Notes: generated by a model from the letters alone, not told the origin. A DNA stretch of 64,000 bases from Achromobacter kerstersii (GCF_902859595.1 NZ_CADIJQ010000001.1:1054001-1118000), one strand, 5' to 3'; numbered from the stretch's first letter, positions 17,515-26,287 are shown. Made by a program: numbers and translations.

Positions 17515-18255
17515 CTACCCTTCCCGCGTGCGCCGGATGGCCTCTGCCGCCGCCTGTAAATGTTGCAGGTTCGGTTCGCGCTGCGCCCAGACGCGCGGTG
17601 TCGGGCCCGCCATGCATAGCGCATACCATTCCCCCCCCAGATCCAGCGCCACGGCCAGCCCGGTCAAATCTTCCACGCTCTCCCCCACGTTCGCGGCCCA
17701 GCCCTGCACCTGAACCCGTTCTACCTCGGCACAAAGCGCGTCGCGCGTGGCCAAGGTGTGTTCCGTATAGCGACGGAAATCGGCGGCGGCCAAGACGCCA
17801 TCGCGTTCCGTTGGGGTCATGCGCGCCAAGATCGCTTTGGCCACCGCGCTGGTATGCAACGGCCGCCGTTCACCCGGCCGCGCCGCGTAATGCACGGGCT
17901 GCGTGGATTCCACGACATCCAGGAACACCACCGCGCCATCCTGGATCTTGCCCAGCATCACGGTTTCATTGGCGGCGTCGCGCAACGCCAGCAGATGCGG
18001 GCGCACCTGTTCCAGCCAGGGGTCACCCGTCTGAATCAACGCGCTCAACGCCTGCAATCGCGCCGTGGGGTAGTAGCCCCCGCGGCGACGCACTTCGTAG
18101 AGATAGCCGCGCGCGACCAGCGTGCGCACCAGCGCCAGACAGCTGGACATCGGCGCGCCCAGGCCTTGCGCCAATTCGGTCAGCGGCAGCGGCCGGCGGG
18201 CCTGCGCAAACAGCTCGATCACATCCAGCGTGCGGGCAACAAGTTTCACTTCCAT
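17515..18255 (-). CDS. IclR family transcriptional regulator
   Basis: The 246-aa protein begins with a winged helix (VARTLDVIELFAQARRPLPL, then LTELAQGLGAPMSSCLALVRTL) and ends with the IclR effector-binding GAF-like domain (HLLALRDAANETVMLGKIQDG, HTSAVAKAILA, GWAANVGESVEDLTGLAVAL). The Ser-rich GAPMSSC turn is the DNA-reading helix. It is divergent from a periplasmic binding-protein gene and an alcohol dehydrogenase gene, the probable targets. The 227-base divergent region is AT-rich and probably contains the operator, although I could not single out one palindrome. Confidence 0.9.
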   Translation of the reverse strand: MEVKLVARTLDVIELFAQARRPLPLTELAQGLGAPMSSCLALVRTLVARGYLYEVRRRGGYYPTARLQALSALIQTGDPWLEQVRPHLLALRDAANETVMLGKIQDGAVVFLDVVESTQPVHYAARPGERRPLHTSAVAKAILARMTPTERDGVLAAADFRRYTEHTLATRDALCAEVERVQVQGWAANVGESVEDLTGLAVALDLGGEWYALCMAGPTPRVWAQREPNLQHLQAAAEAIRRTREG

Positions 18256-18482
18256 GGTGGCGACCCCTGTTCGGATTTACCTGAGCGAAATGCCTGAATC
18301 TGCTAGGTAATCCACTATGTTGACTTTTCATATGGGCGAACCTAAATTCTTGCACAGGAATTTTTATTCACCAATAAGAAATAAATTTCAGCCGGCTGGA
18401 GAACCGGCGCCCCGCCAGCGGTCTCGCGTCATCACCAAAAAACTCAAACATTCGGCCCGGATGGGGCTGAGGAGACAGAAAG

Positions 18483-19709
18483 ATGCGTATCAAACCCCTG
18501 TTGGCGGCTGTGGCCGCCGCGACGGCTGCGTTCGGCCCGTTCGCCGTCACGCCAGCCCACGCCCAATCGGACGTCGTCCGCCTGGGCGTGTCCAATGACC
18601 GCTCTGGCATTTACTCGGACCTGGGCGGCTTGGGCTCTGAGATGTCCGTGCGCATGGCCGTTGAAGATTTCGGCGGCAAGGTGGCGGGCAAGACCGTGGA
18701 AGTCATCGGCGCCGACAACCAGAACAAGGCCGACGTGGCCTCGGCCTTGGTGCGGCGGTGGTTCGACACGCAGGGTTTGGTAGCGGTGGTGGACGGCGGC
18801 GCCAGCTCTGCCGGCCTGGCGGCCCAGGGCGTGGCCAAGGAAAAAGGCGGCACGGCGCTGATCAGCGGCGGCTTTGCCGGCGACTTCAGCGGCAAGCAAT
18901 GCAGCAATCTCAGCACGCAATGGGCGCCCGACACCTATGCGCTGGCCAACGCGGTCGTGAAAAGCGTGGTGGAAAGCGGCGGCAAGTCCTGGTACTTCAT
19001 CACCACCGACTACGTCTTCGGCAAATCACTGGAAAGCAATGCCACCCGCTTTGTGCAGAACGCGGGCGGCAAGGTGGTGGGCAGCACCCGGCATCCGCTG
19101 GGCGCGATGGATTTCGCGTCGTTCCTGGTGCAGGCGCAATCGTCCAAGGCCGATGTCGTGGGCCTGGCCAGCGCCGGCGGCGACCTCGTCAATCTGATCA
19201 AGCAGGCGCAGGAATTCGGGTTGACGGGCGGCAAGCAGCGCATGCTGACCTTCCTGACCTTCATCAATGATGTGCAGGCGATGGGCCTGCCCGTGGCGCA
19301 AGGCCTGACGTTTCCCACCGGCTTTTACTGGGATGCCGATGAAGACACCCGCGCCTGGACGCAGCGCTGGCAGAAAAAGATGGGCGTGACGCGTCCGCCG
19401 TCAATCGTGCAGGCGCTGAGCTACGTGGCCACCACGCATTATCTGCAAGCGGCGCAAGCCGCCGGCACCTTCGAGGCCGCCGCCGTCAATCAGAAGATGC
19501 GCGAGTTGCCCATCACCACCAAACTCATCAAGAATGCCCGTATCCGTCCTGAAGACGGGCGCGTCATCATGGACTTGTATCTGGTCGAAGTGAAAAAGCC
19601 CGCCGAATCGAAATACCCGGGTGACTTCTACCGCATCCTGTCCACGGTGCCGGGCGACAAGGTGTTCGTGTCGCTGGCCGACAGCGAATGCCCCCTCATC
19701 AAAAAGTGA
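18483..19709 (+). CDS. Periplasmic ABC substrate-binding protein, branched-chain amino acid type (Peripla_BP_6)
   Basis: The 408-aa protein has a Sec signal peptide ending in THE run VTPAHAQS, then a type I periplasmic binding fold: VVRLGVSNDRSGIYSDLGG, VDGGASSAGLAAQGVAKEKG in the ligand cleft and SWYFITTDYVFGKSLE at the start of lobe two. The final SECPLIKK is typical of the subgroup found next to aromatic or alcohol catabolic genes. A good ribosome site (GGAGAC) precedes the ATG. No permease or ATPase is nearby, so the receptor must dock to another Liv-type transporter, such as the livHMGF set at 31-34 kb. The ligand is unknown; the alcohol dehydrogenase next door hints at an alcohol-derived or aromatic substrate. 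Confidence 0.87.
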   Translation: MRIKPLLAAVAAATAAFGPFAVTPAHAQSDVVRLGVSNDRSGIYSDLGGLGSEMSVRMAVEDFGGKVAGKTVEVIGADNQNKADVASALVRRWFDTQGLVAVVDGGASSAGLAAQGVAKEKGGTALISGGFAGDFSGKQCSNLSTQWAPDTYALANAVVKSVVESGGKSWYFITTDYVFGKSLESNATRFVQNAGGKVVGSTRHPLGAMDFASFLVQAQSSKADVVGLASAGGDLVNLIKQAQEFGLTGGKQRMLTFLTFINDVQAMGLPVAQGLTFPTGFYWDADEDTRAWTQRWQKKMGVTRPPSIVQALSYVATTHYLQAAQAAGTFEAAAVNQKMRELPITTKLIKNARIRPEDGRVIMDLYLVEVKKPAESKYPGDFYRILSTVPGDKVFVSLADSECPLIKK

Positions 19710-19777
19710 ATCGTCAGCGCTTCGCCCCAGGTGTAGGCTGAGGCCCCGGACATAAGAAAACCCAAGGAGACTTTCCC

Positions 19778-20842
19778 ATGAAGTGTTATTGCGTCGTCAA
19801 CTTCCGCGAACCCTTGCAGGAAATGGAGCAGCCTACGCCCACGCCGCAGGGCACGCAGGTGCTGCTCAAGGTTCGCGCGGCGGGCGTGTGCCACAGCGAT
19901 ATCCACTTGTGGGAAGGCGGCTACGACCTGGGCCAGGGCCGCACCCTGGCCCTGAAAGATCGCGGCGTGTCGCTGCCGCTGACGATGGGCCATGAAACCG
20001 TTGGCAGCGTGGTAGCGGCCGGGCCCGACGCGCAAGGGCTGTCGAACGACCGTAACTACCTCGTCTACCCGTGGATCGGCTGCGGCAAATGCGCACCGTG
20101 CCTGGCGGGCATGGAAAACCATTGCAGCGCCCCCGCCTGCCTGGGCGTGCACCGCGCCGGCGGCTACGCCGACCACATCGTCGTGCCGCACTCGAAATAC
20201 CTGATCGACATCGGCGACCTGGAACCCGCGCAGATCGCGCCGTATGCGTGCTCGGGCCTGACGACCTACTCCGCACTGAAGAAGATTGGCGCCGACGTCT
20301 ACCGCGAGCACCCGGTGGTGATCTTCGGCGCAGGCGGCCTGGGCCTGATGAGCCTGACGCTGATCAAGGCGCTGGGCGGCGCGGGCGCCATCGTGGTCGA
20401 CATCGACCCCGCCAAGCGCCAGGCCGCATTGGAAGCCGGCGCACTGGCCGCGATTGACGGCGCTGCGCCCGATGCCGCGCAGCAGATCATCAAGGCGGCG
20501 GGCGGCAAACCCGTGCAAGCCGCGATCGATCTCGTCGGCGCGCCCGCCACCACGTCGCTGGCGTTCGACTTCCTGACCAAGGGCGGCAAGCTGATCATCG
20601 TGGGCCTGTTCGGCGGCGCTTCGTCGTGGCCGATCGCGTTGATCCCGATGAAGGCGATGTCGATCATCGGCAGCTATGTCGGCAACCTGACCGAACTGCA
20701 AGAGCTGATGGACCTGGTGCGTGCAGGCAAAGTGCCGCCGATGCCGGTGCACCGTCACGCGCTGGCGGAAGCCGACAGCGTGCTGGCGTCGTTGCGCGCA
20801 GGCAAAGTGGTGGGACGCGCGGTGCTGACGACGGAGGCCTAA
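19778..20842 (+). CDS. Zinc-dependent alcohol dehydrogenase
   Basis: The 354-aa medium-chain dehydrogenase has the catalytic zinc site AAGVCHSDIHLW and GHETVG. Structural zinc cysteines lie in GCGKCAPCLAGMENHCS, and the NAD-binding Rossmann motif GAGGLGLMSL with VVDIDPAKR carries an Asp that favours NAD over NADP. A stretch between HSD and GHE (about residues 38-70) is longer than in classic enzymes. A well placed AAGGAGA precedes the ATG at 19778. It follows the binding-protein gene by 68 bases and ends at a strong terminator, so the two probably form an IclR-regulated operon. The alcohol substrate is not evident. Confidence 0.9.
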   Translation: MKCYCVVNFREPLQEMEQPTPTPQGTQVLLKVRAAGVCHSDIHLWEGGYDLGQGRTLALKDRGVSLPLTMGHETVGSVVAAGPDAQGLSNDRNYLVYPWIGCGKCAPCLAGMENHCSAPACLGVHRAGGYADHIVVPHSKYLIDIGDLEPAQIAPYACSGLTTYSALKKIGADVYREHPVVIFGAGGLGLMSLTLIKALGGAGAIVVDIDPAKRQAALEAGALAAIDGAAPDAAQQIIKAAGGKPVQAAIDLVGAPATTSLAFDFLTKGGKLIIVGLFGGASSWPIALIPMKAMSIIGSYVGNLTELQELMDLVRAGKVPPMPVHRHALAEADSVLASLRAGKVVGRAVLTTEA

Positions 20843-20849
20843 ACGCAAC

Positions 20850-20876
20850 AAAGGGGAGCCACGAGCTCCCCTTTTT
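20850..20876 (+). terminator. Rho-independent terminator after the alcohol dehydrogenase gene
   Basis: The perfect 10-bp stem AAAGGGGAGC / GCTCCCCTTT has a 5-base loop and a run of T. It is symmetric enough (A-run on the left) to serve the convergent RES toxin gene as well. Confidence 0.85.
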
Positions 20877-20895
20877 GCTTTTTATCGGGTTATTT

Positions 20896-21408
20896 TCAGC
20901 CCGGCCGCAGCCGGGGGTCGTAGATAAAACGTTCGCGCCGCACGACCACAATCTGCTCAGCATCGGGATGACCCGGATTGATCAGGACGTTGCAATCCGG
21001 CACGCCCCGGTAGCCGACGATGGCGCTGGGCAACTCCAACAAGGCCGACACCCCGGATTCCACCCAGTTGTCGCCTACCGCCTGCGACGCCTCGGCAAAC
21101 GGCACGGCCTCCCAGAACGGAAAGTCCCGCTGCAATTGGTCGACCGTGAGCACCTGCCGGGCGTCATACACCGCGCGCGGCACAGCCACTTCGATCAGAT
21201 AGCGGTTGGCCTGTTCGGATGCGCGCACGGCGAAATGCACGACGGTTTCCAAAACGGCCAGCGCCACGCTTGAAGAGGTGTACACCACCGCCGTACCCGG
21301 GCTGTTGTAGCGCCCGCCCACCGCCGCAGCGCCCGCGCCGCTCAAGTCATCGGCGCGGTACGTGCCGGCGGTTGTGCCGATACGCCATAAGGAAACGTAG
21401 TCGCTCAT
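20896..21408 (-). CDS. RES-domain toxin of a RES/Xre toxin-antitoxin pair
   Basis: The 170-aa protein consists essentially of one RES domain. Residues for which the family is named are visible: Arg in LWRIGTT, the GGRYNSPGTAVVYTSSS core with Arg and Tyr, and the Glu in VLETVVHF. RES toxins degrade cellular NAD+ and arrest growth. The ATG at 21408 is chosen because MSDYVSLWRIG begins the domain; the frame is open upstream through the antitoxin gene. It starts four bases after the antitoxin stop, an arrangement that ensures the antitoxin is made first. Confidence 0.9.
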   Translation of the reverse strand: MSDYVSLWRIGTTAGTYRADDLSGAGAAAVGGRYNSPGTAVVYTSSSVALAVLETVVHFAVRASEQANRYLIEVAVPRAVYDARQVLTVDQLQRDFPFWEAVPFAEASQAVGDNWVESGVSALLELPSAIVGYRGVPDCNVLINPGHPDAEQIVVVRRERFIYDPRLRPG

Positions 21409-21412
21409 GGGG

Positions 21413-21901
21413 TCAGGCGTAGACGCCAGCCGCCGCGCGGGCCAGCGTGTCTTCAACGATGCGGCTACTGGCATCCGACGTCAGCAAGGACAAGGGCTTG
21501 ACGTTGCCCAATGCCGGCACGGGCGTGTTCAGCCACAGCACGGCCTCTTCGTCGCTGCCCAACACTTGCCGCGCCACCCGCGCTACGCGGGCAACGCGCG
21601 CCAGGCGGTCGGATTCGCCCAGCGGCAGCATCTGACCTTCGCGCGTCCAGCGCGACAACGAGGCCGCCTTGACCTCGGTGATCGCCATGATTTCGGATTT
21701 GGGCACTTGAAGGAAGTCGGCCGCGTCGTCCACCATTTGCGCGGGCAGCCCCCGCCGCACATCGCGGGCCATGTCGCTAAGCGGGCTGTCCACCAGTTCC
21801 TGAAACAGTTGCTTGGCCCGGGCCGCAGTCACACGGCGCGGCGGCCGCTTGGACGATGCGTCACGTTTTTCAGCGGTTTTGCCGGTGATGGCGATGGTCA
21901 T
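21413..21901 (-). CDS. Xre/MbcA/ParS-type antitoxin (DUF2384)
   Basis: The 162-aa protein has an Arg/Lys-rich N-terminus, a central Xre-like helical region (VPKSEIMAITEVKAASLSRW) and a C-terminal toxin-binding domain (VLGSDEEAVLWLNTPVPALG followed by KPLSLL), which identifies the antitoxin partner of RES toxins. The ATG at 21901 follows GGGAG. A (VAR)-type three-residue repeat, LARVARVARVAR, precedes the toxin-binding domain and corresponds to a 9-base tandem repeat. A 7-bp inverted repeat upstream is the probable autoregulatory operator. Confidence 0.88.
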   Translation of the reverse strand: MTIAITGKTAEKRDASSKRPPRRVTAARAKQLFQELVDSPLSDMARDVRRGLPAQMVDDAADFLQVPKSEIMAITEVKAASLSRWTREGQMLPLGESDRLARVARVARVARQVLGSDEEAVLWLNTPVPALGNVKPLSLLTSDASSRIVEDTLARAAAGVYA

Positions 21902-21950
21902 GGCGGGCTCCCGTAGCGTCGCTTCCGGCCTGTCGCCAGAAGCACGTATT

Positions 21951-21983
21951 TTCCAAACAGAATTTATGATATCCCATTTGGAA
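21951..21983. promoter_or_regulatory. Inverted repeat operator upstream of the RES/Xre operon
   Basis: Perfect arms TTCCAAA (21951-21957) and TTTGGAA (21977-21983) are separated by 19 AT-rich bases, about 50 bases before the antitoxin start on the minus strand. Arms about 26 bases apart (two and a half helical turns) and AT-rich DNA fit binding by an oligomeric Xre-type antitoxin. Confidence 0.55.
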
Positions 21984-22073
21984 TGCGCTAAACAAGGCGC
22001 GGCCTGGCGGGCATGCACCGAATTTGGGCATATCATAGGCGGCGTTACACACGATCACTTTTAAGGACTGGCA

Positions 22074-22451
22074 ATGACGGACCGGCAGCTCACGATACTC
22101 GCGGCGTTGAATCTTATGGTGGCGGTGGGTGCTGGCGCCTTTGGCGCGCACGGCTTGAAGCGCATGCTGAGCCCCGAATTGTTGTCCGTCTGGCAAACCG
22201 GCGTGTTGTATCACCTGATCCACGCGCTGGGCTTGTTCGTGATTGCGCTGCTGGGCGCCCGATTCGGCTCGCCGCTGCTGTCCGCCGCCGGCTTCGTCAT
22301 GTTCATGGGCATCGTGCTGTTCTCGGGCAGCCTGTATGTGCTGTCGCTGACCGGCATCCATTGGCTGGGCGCAGTTACGCCCATTGGCGGAACGGCTTTC
22401 CTGGCTGCGTGGGCGATGGTGGCGCTGGCCGCCTACCGCGCGCAGGGCTAA
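22074..22451 (+). CDS. DUF423 small membrane protein (YgdD/YwdK family)
   Basis: The 125-aa protein has four hydrophobic helices. The N-terminal signature LAALNLMVAVGAGAFGAHGL and the YHLIHALGLFVIALLGAR segment are diagnostic of DUF423. The function of the family is not established. AAGGACTGGCA precedes the ATG at 22074. It is divergent from the toxin-antitoxin operon and is followed, about 105 bases later, by a DMT-family transporter on the same strand. Confidence 0.9.
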   Translation: MTDRQLTILAALNLMVAVGAGAFGAHGLKRMLSPELLSVWQTGVLYHLIHALGLFVIALLGARFGSPLLSAAGFVMFMGIVLFSGSLYVLSLTGIHWLGAVTPIGGTAFLAAWAMVALAAYRAQG

Positions 22452-22556
22452 CCCCTCTGCGCTGATCCGCACGGCCACCGCAAGCGCCCCTTGCACACGC
22501 GGGCTGCGCCCCCCTTTCCCCACGGCGGCAGGAACCGCCGCCCTTGCAGGTTTCCG

Positions 22557-23465
22557 ATGTCTTCCTCGACTGTATTACCCGCCGCCCGGGACCATTCCGC
22601 TGCCGCAGGCATCGCCTGCGTGGTGGGCGGCATCTTCTTTCTGACGCTCAGCGACGCCAACGCCAAGTGGCTGGGTGAACATTACAACCCGCTCCAGATC
22701 CTGTTCCTGCGCGCCTTGATCGCGATGCCCTTCGTAACCGCGCTGGCCCTGTGGCTGGGCGGCCGGCGCGTGTTGCGCACGACACACCCGGGCCTGCATC
22801 TGACGCGCGGCGCCATCAACGTCGTGTCAGCCTGTTGCTTCTATCTGGGCTTGCGCGCGCTGCCGCTGGCCGAAGCCACCGCCATCGCCTTTGCCGCACC
22901 GCTGTTCGTGACGGCGCTGTCTGTGCTGATCCTGAAAGAGCGCGTGGACGGCAAGCGCTGGCTGGCGGTGCTGGCCGGTTTTGCCGGCGTGCTGATCGTG
23001 GTGCGGCCCGGTTCCGCTACTTTCCAGGCGGCCACCCTGTACCCGCTGACAACCGCGCTGCTGTATGCCGTGATGATGATCACCGCGCGCGGCATCAACC
23101 GCGGCGAAGGCATGCTGACAACCACGTTCTATATCGTGCTGGGGCAGTTGGTGTGCAGCGCGGTCGCCCTGCCGTGGGTATGGCAGACGCCCGCCATGGA
23201 GCATCTGCCCTACTTCTTCGGCATTGCGCTGTTCAGCACATTGGGCCTGGCGCTGATCACGCAGGGTTTCCGGATTGGCCCGGCATCCGTCGTTGCGCCC
23301 TTCGATTACACCGGCTTGATCTGGGCCACGATTCTGGGCTGGATCTTCTGGCGTGAAGCGCCAGATGCCTTTGCGTACCTGGGTGCGTTGTTTATTGCGG
23401 GCAGCGGCGTGTACATCGCGGTGCGTGAAGCGCGAGGCAAAGGCAAACGCCGCGTCAAGGCGTAA
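22557..23465 (+). CDS. DMT superfamily transporter (EamA, two domains)
   Basis: The 302-aa protein has ten predicted membrane helices in two EamA repeats. The first contains HYNPLQILFLRALIAMPFV and RGAINVVSACCFYLGLRALP. The second contains GEGMLTTTFYIVLGQLVCSA and ends ASVVAPFDYTGLIWATILGW with a basic tail. It resembles RhaT/S-adenosylmethionine-type or YdcZ-like exporters. The substrate is unknown. The ATG at 22557 gives a clean first helix; upstream residues in the same frame (22491) are not family-like. A 13-bp tandem repeat follows the stop. Confidence 0.87.
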   Translation: MSSSTVLPAARDHSAAAGIACVVGGIFFLTLSDANAKWLGEHYNPLQILFLRALIAMPFVTALALWLGGRRVLRTTHPGLHLTRGAINVVSACCFYLGLRALPLAEATAIAFAAPLFVTALSVLILKERVDGKRWLAVLAGFAGVLIVVRPGSATFQAATLYPLTTALLYAVMMITARGINRGEGMLTTTFYIVLGQLVCSAVALPWVWQTPAMEHLPYFFGIALFSTLGLALITQGFRIGPASVVAPFDYTGLIWATILGWIFWREAPDAFAYLGALFIAGSGVYIAVREARGKGKRRVKA

Positions 23466-23540
23466 GCGAATAGCGGCGAGCAGTGCGCGTCGGCGTGCGG
23501 CTCGCCGCCAGGCATTGCGCTTTGAGCGGACGCGATTCGT

Positions 23541-23631
23541 TGCCGCTACGGGATGCTGCTACGGATTGCTGCTACGGGTTGCTGCTACGGGTTGCTGCCA
23601 TTGGTTGCCGCAATTCGTCGCCGCTATTCAG
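23541..23631. repeat. 13-bp tandem repeat, seven copies, between convergent transporter and GST genes
   Basis: Units start every 13 bases from 23541. Units 2-4 are nearly identical (TGCTGCTACGGGT); units 1 and 5-7 are degenerate (for example TGCTGCCATTGGT, TGCCGCAATTCGT). The last unit overlaps the TAG stop of the minus-strand glutathione transferase gene at 23624-23626, so the array abuts a stop codon, like the arrays at 2573, 17421 and 26207. Confidence 0.85.
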
Positions 23632-24262
23632 TAGGCGGCGGAAAATTCCGTCGCAGTACCCGCGCCACGTTCGGCTCCAACGCGGCTTCGCGCGCCACCG
23701 CCGTCAAGGCCGGGCATTCCGCGGTAAACCACGCCTGGCCGGGGCGCCAGTGCGTCATCACCGTCACATACAGGTCCAACGCCGAAAAACGCTTTCCCAG
23801 CATGTGCGGCGTGCCCGCTTGCCGTTCCAATTCCTGCCACAACTCTGCCCGCCGGGAATGCACGCGCTCGCGCAATAACTCGGCGGCCGCACCTTCCGTT
23901 GTCCATTGCGGAGGGTTGTCGCCATACGTGAACGTCGGGTAGATAGCCCCCACCAGCCGCAACAGCAGGTTCAAGAAATGCGCGCGCTCGGGCTTGTCCG
24001 CTGCGGGCGCCAAGCCTGCCTGCGGGGCCACGTCATGCAGATGCAGAATCATCGCGGCGCTTTCAGTCATAACTTCGCCATCCGGCGTAATCAGCGTGGG
24101 CACTTGCCCCAGCGGATTCAGATGCAACAAGCGGTCGCGCTCAGGGCCGGGCTTCAAATACGGCACGTCCGTCAGCTTGTGCGGCACATTGGCCAGCACC
24201 AACGCCATTTCAACGATGGCCGAACCGCAGCCCAGAGATCCGATCAGCTCATAGGTCTTCAT
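23624..24262 (-). CDS. Glutathione S-transferase family protein
   Basis: The 212-aa protein has an N-terminal thioredoxin-like domain with LHLNPLGQVPTLITPDGEVM and the glutathione gamma-glutamyl contact ESAAMILHL, followed by an all-helical C-terminal domain ending near the stop. The usual catalytic Ser/Cys position lies in LIGSLGCGSAIVEMAL. It starts three bases after the stop of the YliI-like dehydrogenase gene on the same strand, so it is probably cotranscribed with it. Its extreme C-terminus (FPPPTE) is coded next to the last unit of a tandem repeat. Confidence 0.87.
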   Translation of the reverse strand: MKTYELIGSLGCGSAIVEMALVLANVPHKLTDVPYLKPGPERDRLLHLNPLGQVPTLITPDGEVMTESAAMILHLHDVAPQAGLAPAADKPERAHFLNLLLRLVGAIYPTFTYGDNPPQWTTEGAAAELLRERVHSRRAELWQELERQAGTPHMLGKRFSALDLYVTVMTHWRPGQAWFTAECPALTAVAREAALEPNVARVLRRNFPPPTE

Positions 24263-24265
24263 CGC

Positions 24266-25438
24266 TTACCCCCCTGATTCGGCCGGCGCCACCCGCAGCA
24301 ATTGTCCAGGCGATGCGTCGGTCAATACATACACATACCCGTCCGGCCCTTGCCGCACGTCGCGTATCCGGCTCTTGCGGTCCACCAGCAACCACTCCTG
24401 CCCCACCACACGGTTGCCCTCCAGCGTCAGGCGGATCAGGTTCTGATTGGCCAACGCGCCAATGAACACCGATTTCTGCCAGGCGGGAAAACGATCCGCG
24501 TTATAGAAAGCCATGCCGCTGATGGCAGGCGACTTCGCCCACCAGAACAGCGGCTGCTCGGTGCCAGGCGCGGTTTCGCCTTTGGCTTCAGGAATAGGCT
24601 GGCCGGAATAGTTGATGCCATAGGTGGCCAGCGGCCAGCCATAGTTCTTGCCGGGCTGGATCAGATTGATCTCATCGCCGCCGCGCGGGCCGTGCTCGTT
24701 TTCCCACAGCTCGCCCGACCAGGGGTTCAGCGCCATGCCTTGCGGATTGCGATGCCCATACGACCAGATCTCGGGGCGGGCGCCTGCCTTGCCCACGAAA
24801 GGATTGTCCGCCGGCACCGTGCCATCCACCTTCAGCCGCACCACCTTGCCTTGCAGCTTGTCCAGATCTTGCGCCGTCGGGCGCTGGTTGTTTTCGCCCA
24901 GCGAGATGAACAGATAGCCCTTGCCGTCGAACACCAGGCGCGATCCGAAATGCAGCCCGGAAGACAGCTTGGGTTCTTGGCGGAACAGCACCTTGAAATC
25001 TTGCAGGCCGGTCGCGTCGTCCGACAAGCGGCCCCGGCCAACGACCGTGCCGCTTTTATCACCATCCGATTCCGCGTAAGACAGATAGACGTAGCGATCC
25101 GTCGCGAAGTCGGGCGACAGCGCCACATCCAACAGCCCGCCCTGCCCCGACGCCGCCACCTTGGGCACGCCCGACAGCGGCTTGGATAAACCGCCCGGGG
25201 TGCGCAGCAAGCGCAACTTACCGGGCCGCTCCGTGATCAATACGCCACCATCCGGCAGAAAAGCCATGGCCCAAGGATGATCCAATCCGCCCACCACGGC
25301 CGTGACGCGCGCGGCCACCGACGGCGGCTCCTGCGCGGCGCGCGCAGGCGCTGCGGCATATAACGCACCGGCCACAATCAGCATCGAGGAAACAAAAAGG
25401 GGAATCGCGCGCGGGCTCGCGGCGGTGCGTGACTGCAT
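24266..25438 (-). CDS. PQQ-dependent soluble aldose sugar dehydrogenase (YliI-like)
   Basis: The 390-aa protein has a Sec signal peptide (LFVSSMLIVAGALYAAAPARA) and a six-bladed beta-propeller of the glucose/sorbosone dehydrogenase type. Propeller and PQQ-site motifs include GLDHPWAMAFLPDGGVLITER, GQGGLLDVALSPDF, SGLHFGSRL with the catalytic His, GHRNPQGMALNP and ENEHGPRGGDEIN. It oxidises aldose sugars in the periplasm when PQQ is supplied. The start at 25438 is preferred: GGAG lies exactly six bases before this ATG, whereas an ATG two codons earlier would overlap that site. It is followed by a glutathione transferase gene three bases later. Confidence 0.9.
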   Translation of the reverse strand: MQSRTAASPRAIPLFVSSMLIVAGALYAAAPARAAQEPPSVAARVTAVVGGLDHPWAMAFLPDGGVLITERPGKLRLLRTPGGLSKPLSGVPKVAASGQGGLLDVALSPDFATDRYVYLSYAESDGDKSGTVVGRGRLSDDATGLQDFKVLFRQEPKLSSGLHFGSRLVFDGKGYLFISLGENNQRPTAQDLDKLQGKVVRLKVDGTVPADNPFVGKAGARPEIWSYGHRNPQGMALNPWSGELWENEHGPRGGDEINLIQPGKNYGWPLATYGINYSGQPIPEAKGETAPGTEQPLFWWAKSPAISGMAFYNADRFPAWQKSVFIGALANQNLIRLTLEGNRVVGQEWLLVDRKSRIRDVRQGPDGYVYVLTDASPGQLLRVAPAESGG

Positions 25439-25596
25439 GGACATCTCCGGCGGCAACGGGGTTGAATGCGGGCAGGGACGGCATAACAAATGGCGCAACA
25501 TGTGACGCGTCCGTGACGCGAAACGCACCGTCGGTGGCGTACCATAACGCCCAAGGACGGGTGCCTCCCGTTCTTCCTTTCAGGAGACTCCATCAC

Positions 25597-26208
25597 ATGA
25601 AACTGTACTACATGCCCGGCGCGTGCTCGCTCGCTTCCCACATCGTTCTGGAGTGGGTGGGCAAGCCTTACGAGACGCATCAGCTCAGCCGTGAAGCCCT
25701 CAAGGGTCCTGAATTTTTGAAAGTGAATCCGCTGGGCGCCGTGCCCGCGCTGACCGACGACGGCTGGACCGTCACGCAAAACGCCGCCATCCTGGAATAC
25801 ATCGCCGAACAATCGCCGCAGAGCAAACTGCTGGGCGACGGCACCGCCCGATCGCGCGCTGAAGTCCGCCGCTGGCTCGGCTTCATCAATTCCGACATCC
25901 ACAAAACCTTCTCGATGATCTTTGGCGCCGGCCGCTTCGTGTCTGACGAAGGCGCGCAGAAGGAACTGGCCGGTTCGGCCTCCAAGCTGCTGACCAAGCT
26001 GTTCTCGCAACTGGACGCCCAACTGGCGGGCAAGCCGTATCTGGCGGGTGATGCGCCGTCGATCGCCGACGCCTACCTGTACGTGGTGCTGCGCTGGGCG
26101 CACGCCAAGGAAGTGGACCTGTCGGGCCAAGAGAACCTGGCCGCATTCTTCAAGCGCATGGAAGCCGACAAGGCCGTGCAGACGGCGTTGAAGGCGGAAG
26201 GGTTGTAA
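25597..26208 (+). CDS. gstA: Glutathione S-transferase (beta class)
   Basis: The 203-aa protein begins MKLYYMPGACSLASHIVLEW, the beta-class signature with Tyr5/Cys10. It continues with KVNPLGAVPALTDDGW and the Ser-contact TQNAAILEYIAEQ, and ends in the helical C-domain with the N-capping box DAPSIADAYLYVVLRW. These enzymes conjugate glutathione to electrophiles and protect against oxidative and xenobiotic stress. CAGGAGACTC precedes the ATG at 25597. It is divergent from the YliI-like dehydrogenase gene. Its TAA stop immediately precedes a 17-bp tandem repeat. Confidence 0.93.
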   Translation: MKLYYMPGACSLASHIVLEWVGKPYETHQLSREALKGPEFLKVNPLGAVPALTDDGWTVTQNAAILEYIAEQSPQSKLLGDGTARSRAEVRRWLGFINSDIHKTFSMIFGAGRFVSDEGAQKELAGSASKLLTKLFSQLDAQLAGKPYLAGDAPSIADAYLYVVLRWAHAKEVDLSGQENLAAFFKRMEADKAVQTALKAEGL

Positions 26209-26287
26209 GCCCGACGCGCTTTTAAGCCCTATGCCGTTTTAAGCCCTATGCGCTTTTAAGCCCAATGCGGTTATAAGCCCAATGCGA
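26207..26287. repeat. 17-bp tandem repeat, nearly five copies, starting at the gstA stop codon
   Basis: Units start at 26207, 26224, 26241, 26258 and 26275. The consensus is AAGCCCTATGCGCTTTT with scattered substitutions (first unit AAGCCCGACGCGCTTTT, fourth AAGCCCAATGCGGTTAT). The gstA TAA stop occupies 26206-26208, so the first unit begins inside it and each later unit is preceded by T, repeating the stop-like TAAGCCC. Confidence 0.9.
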
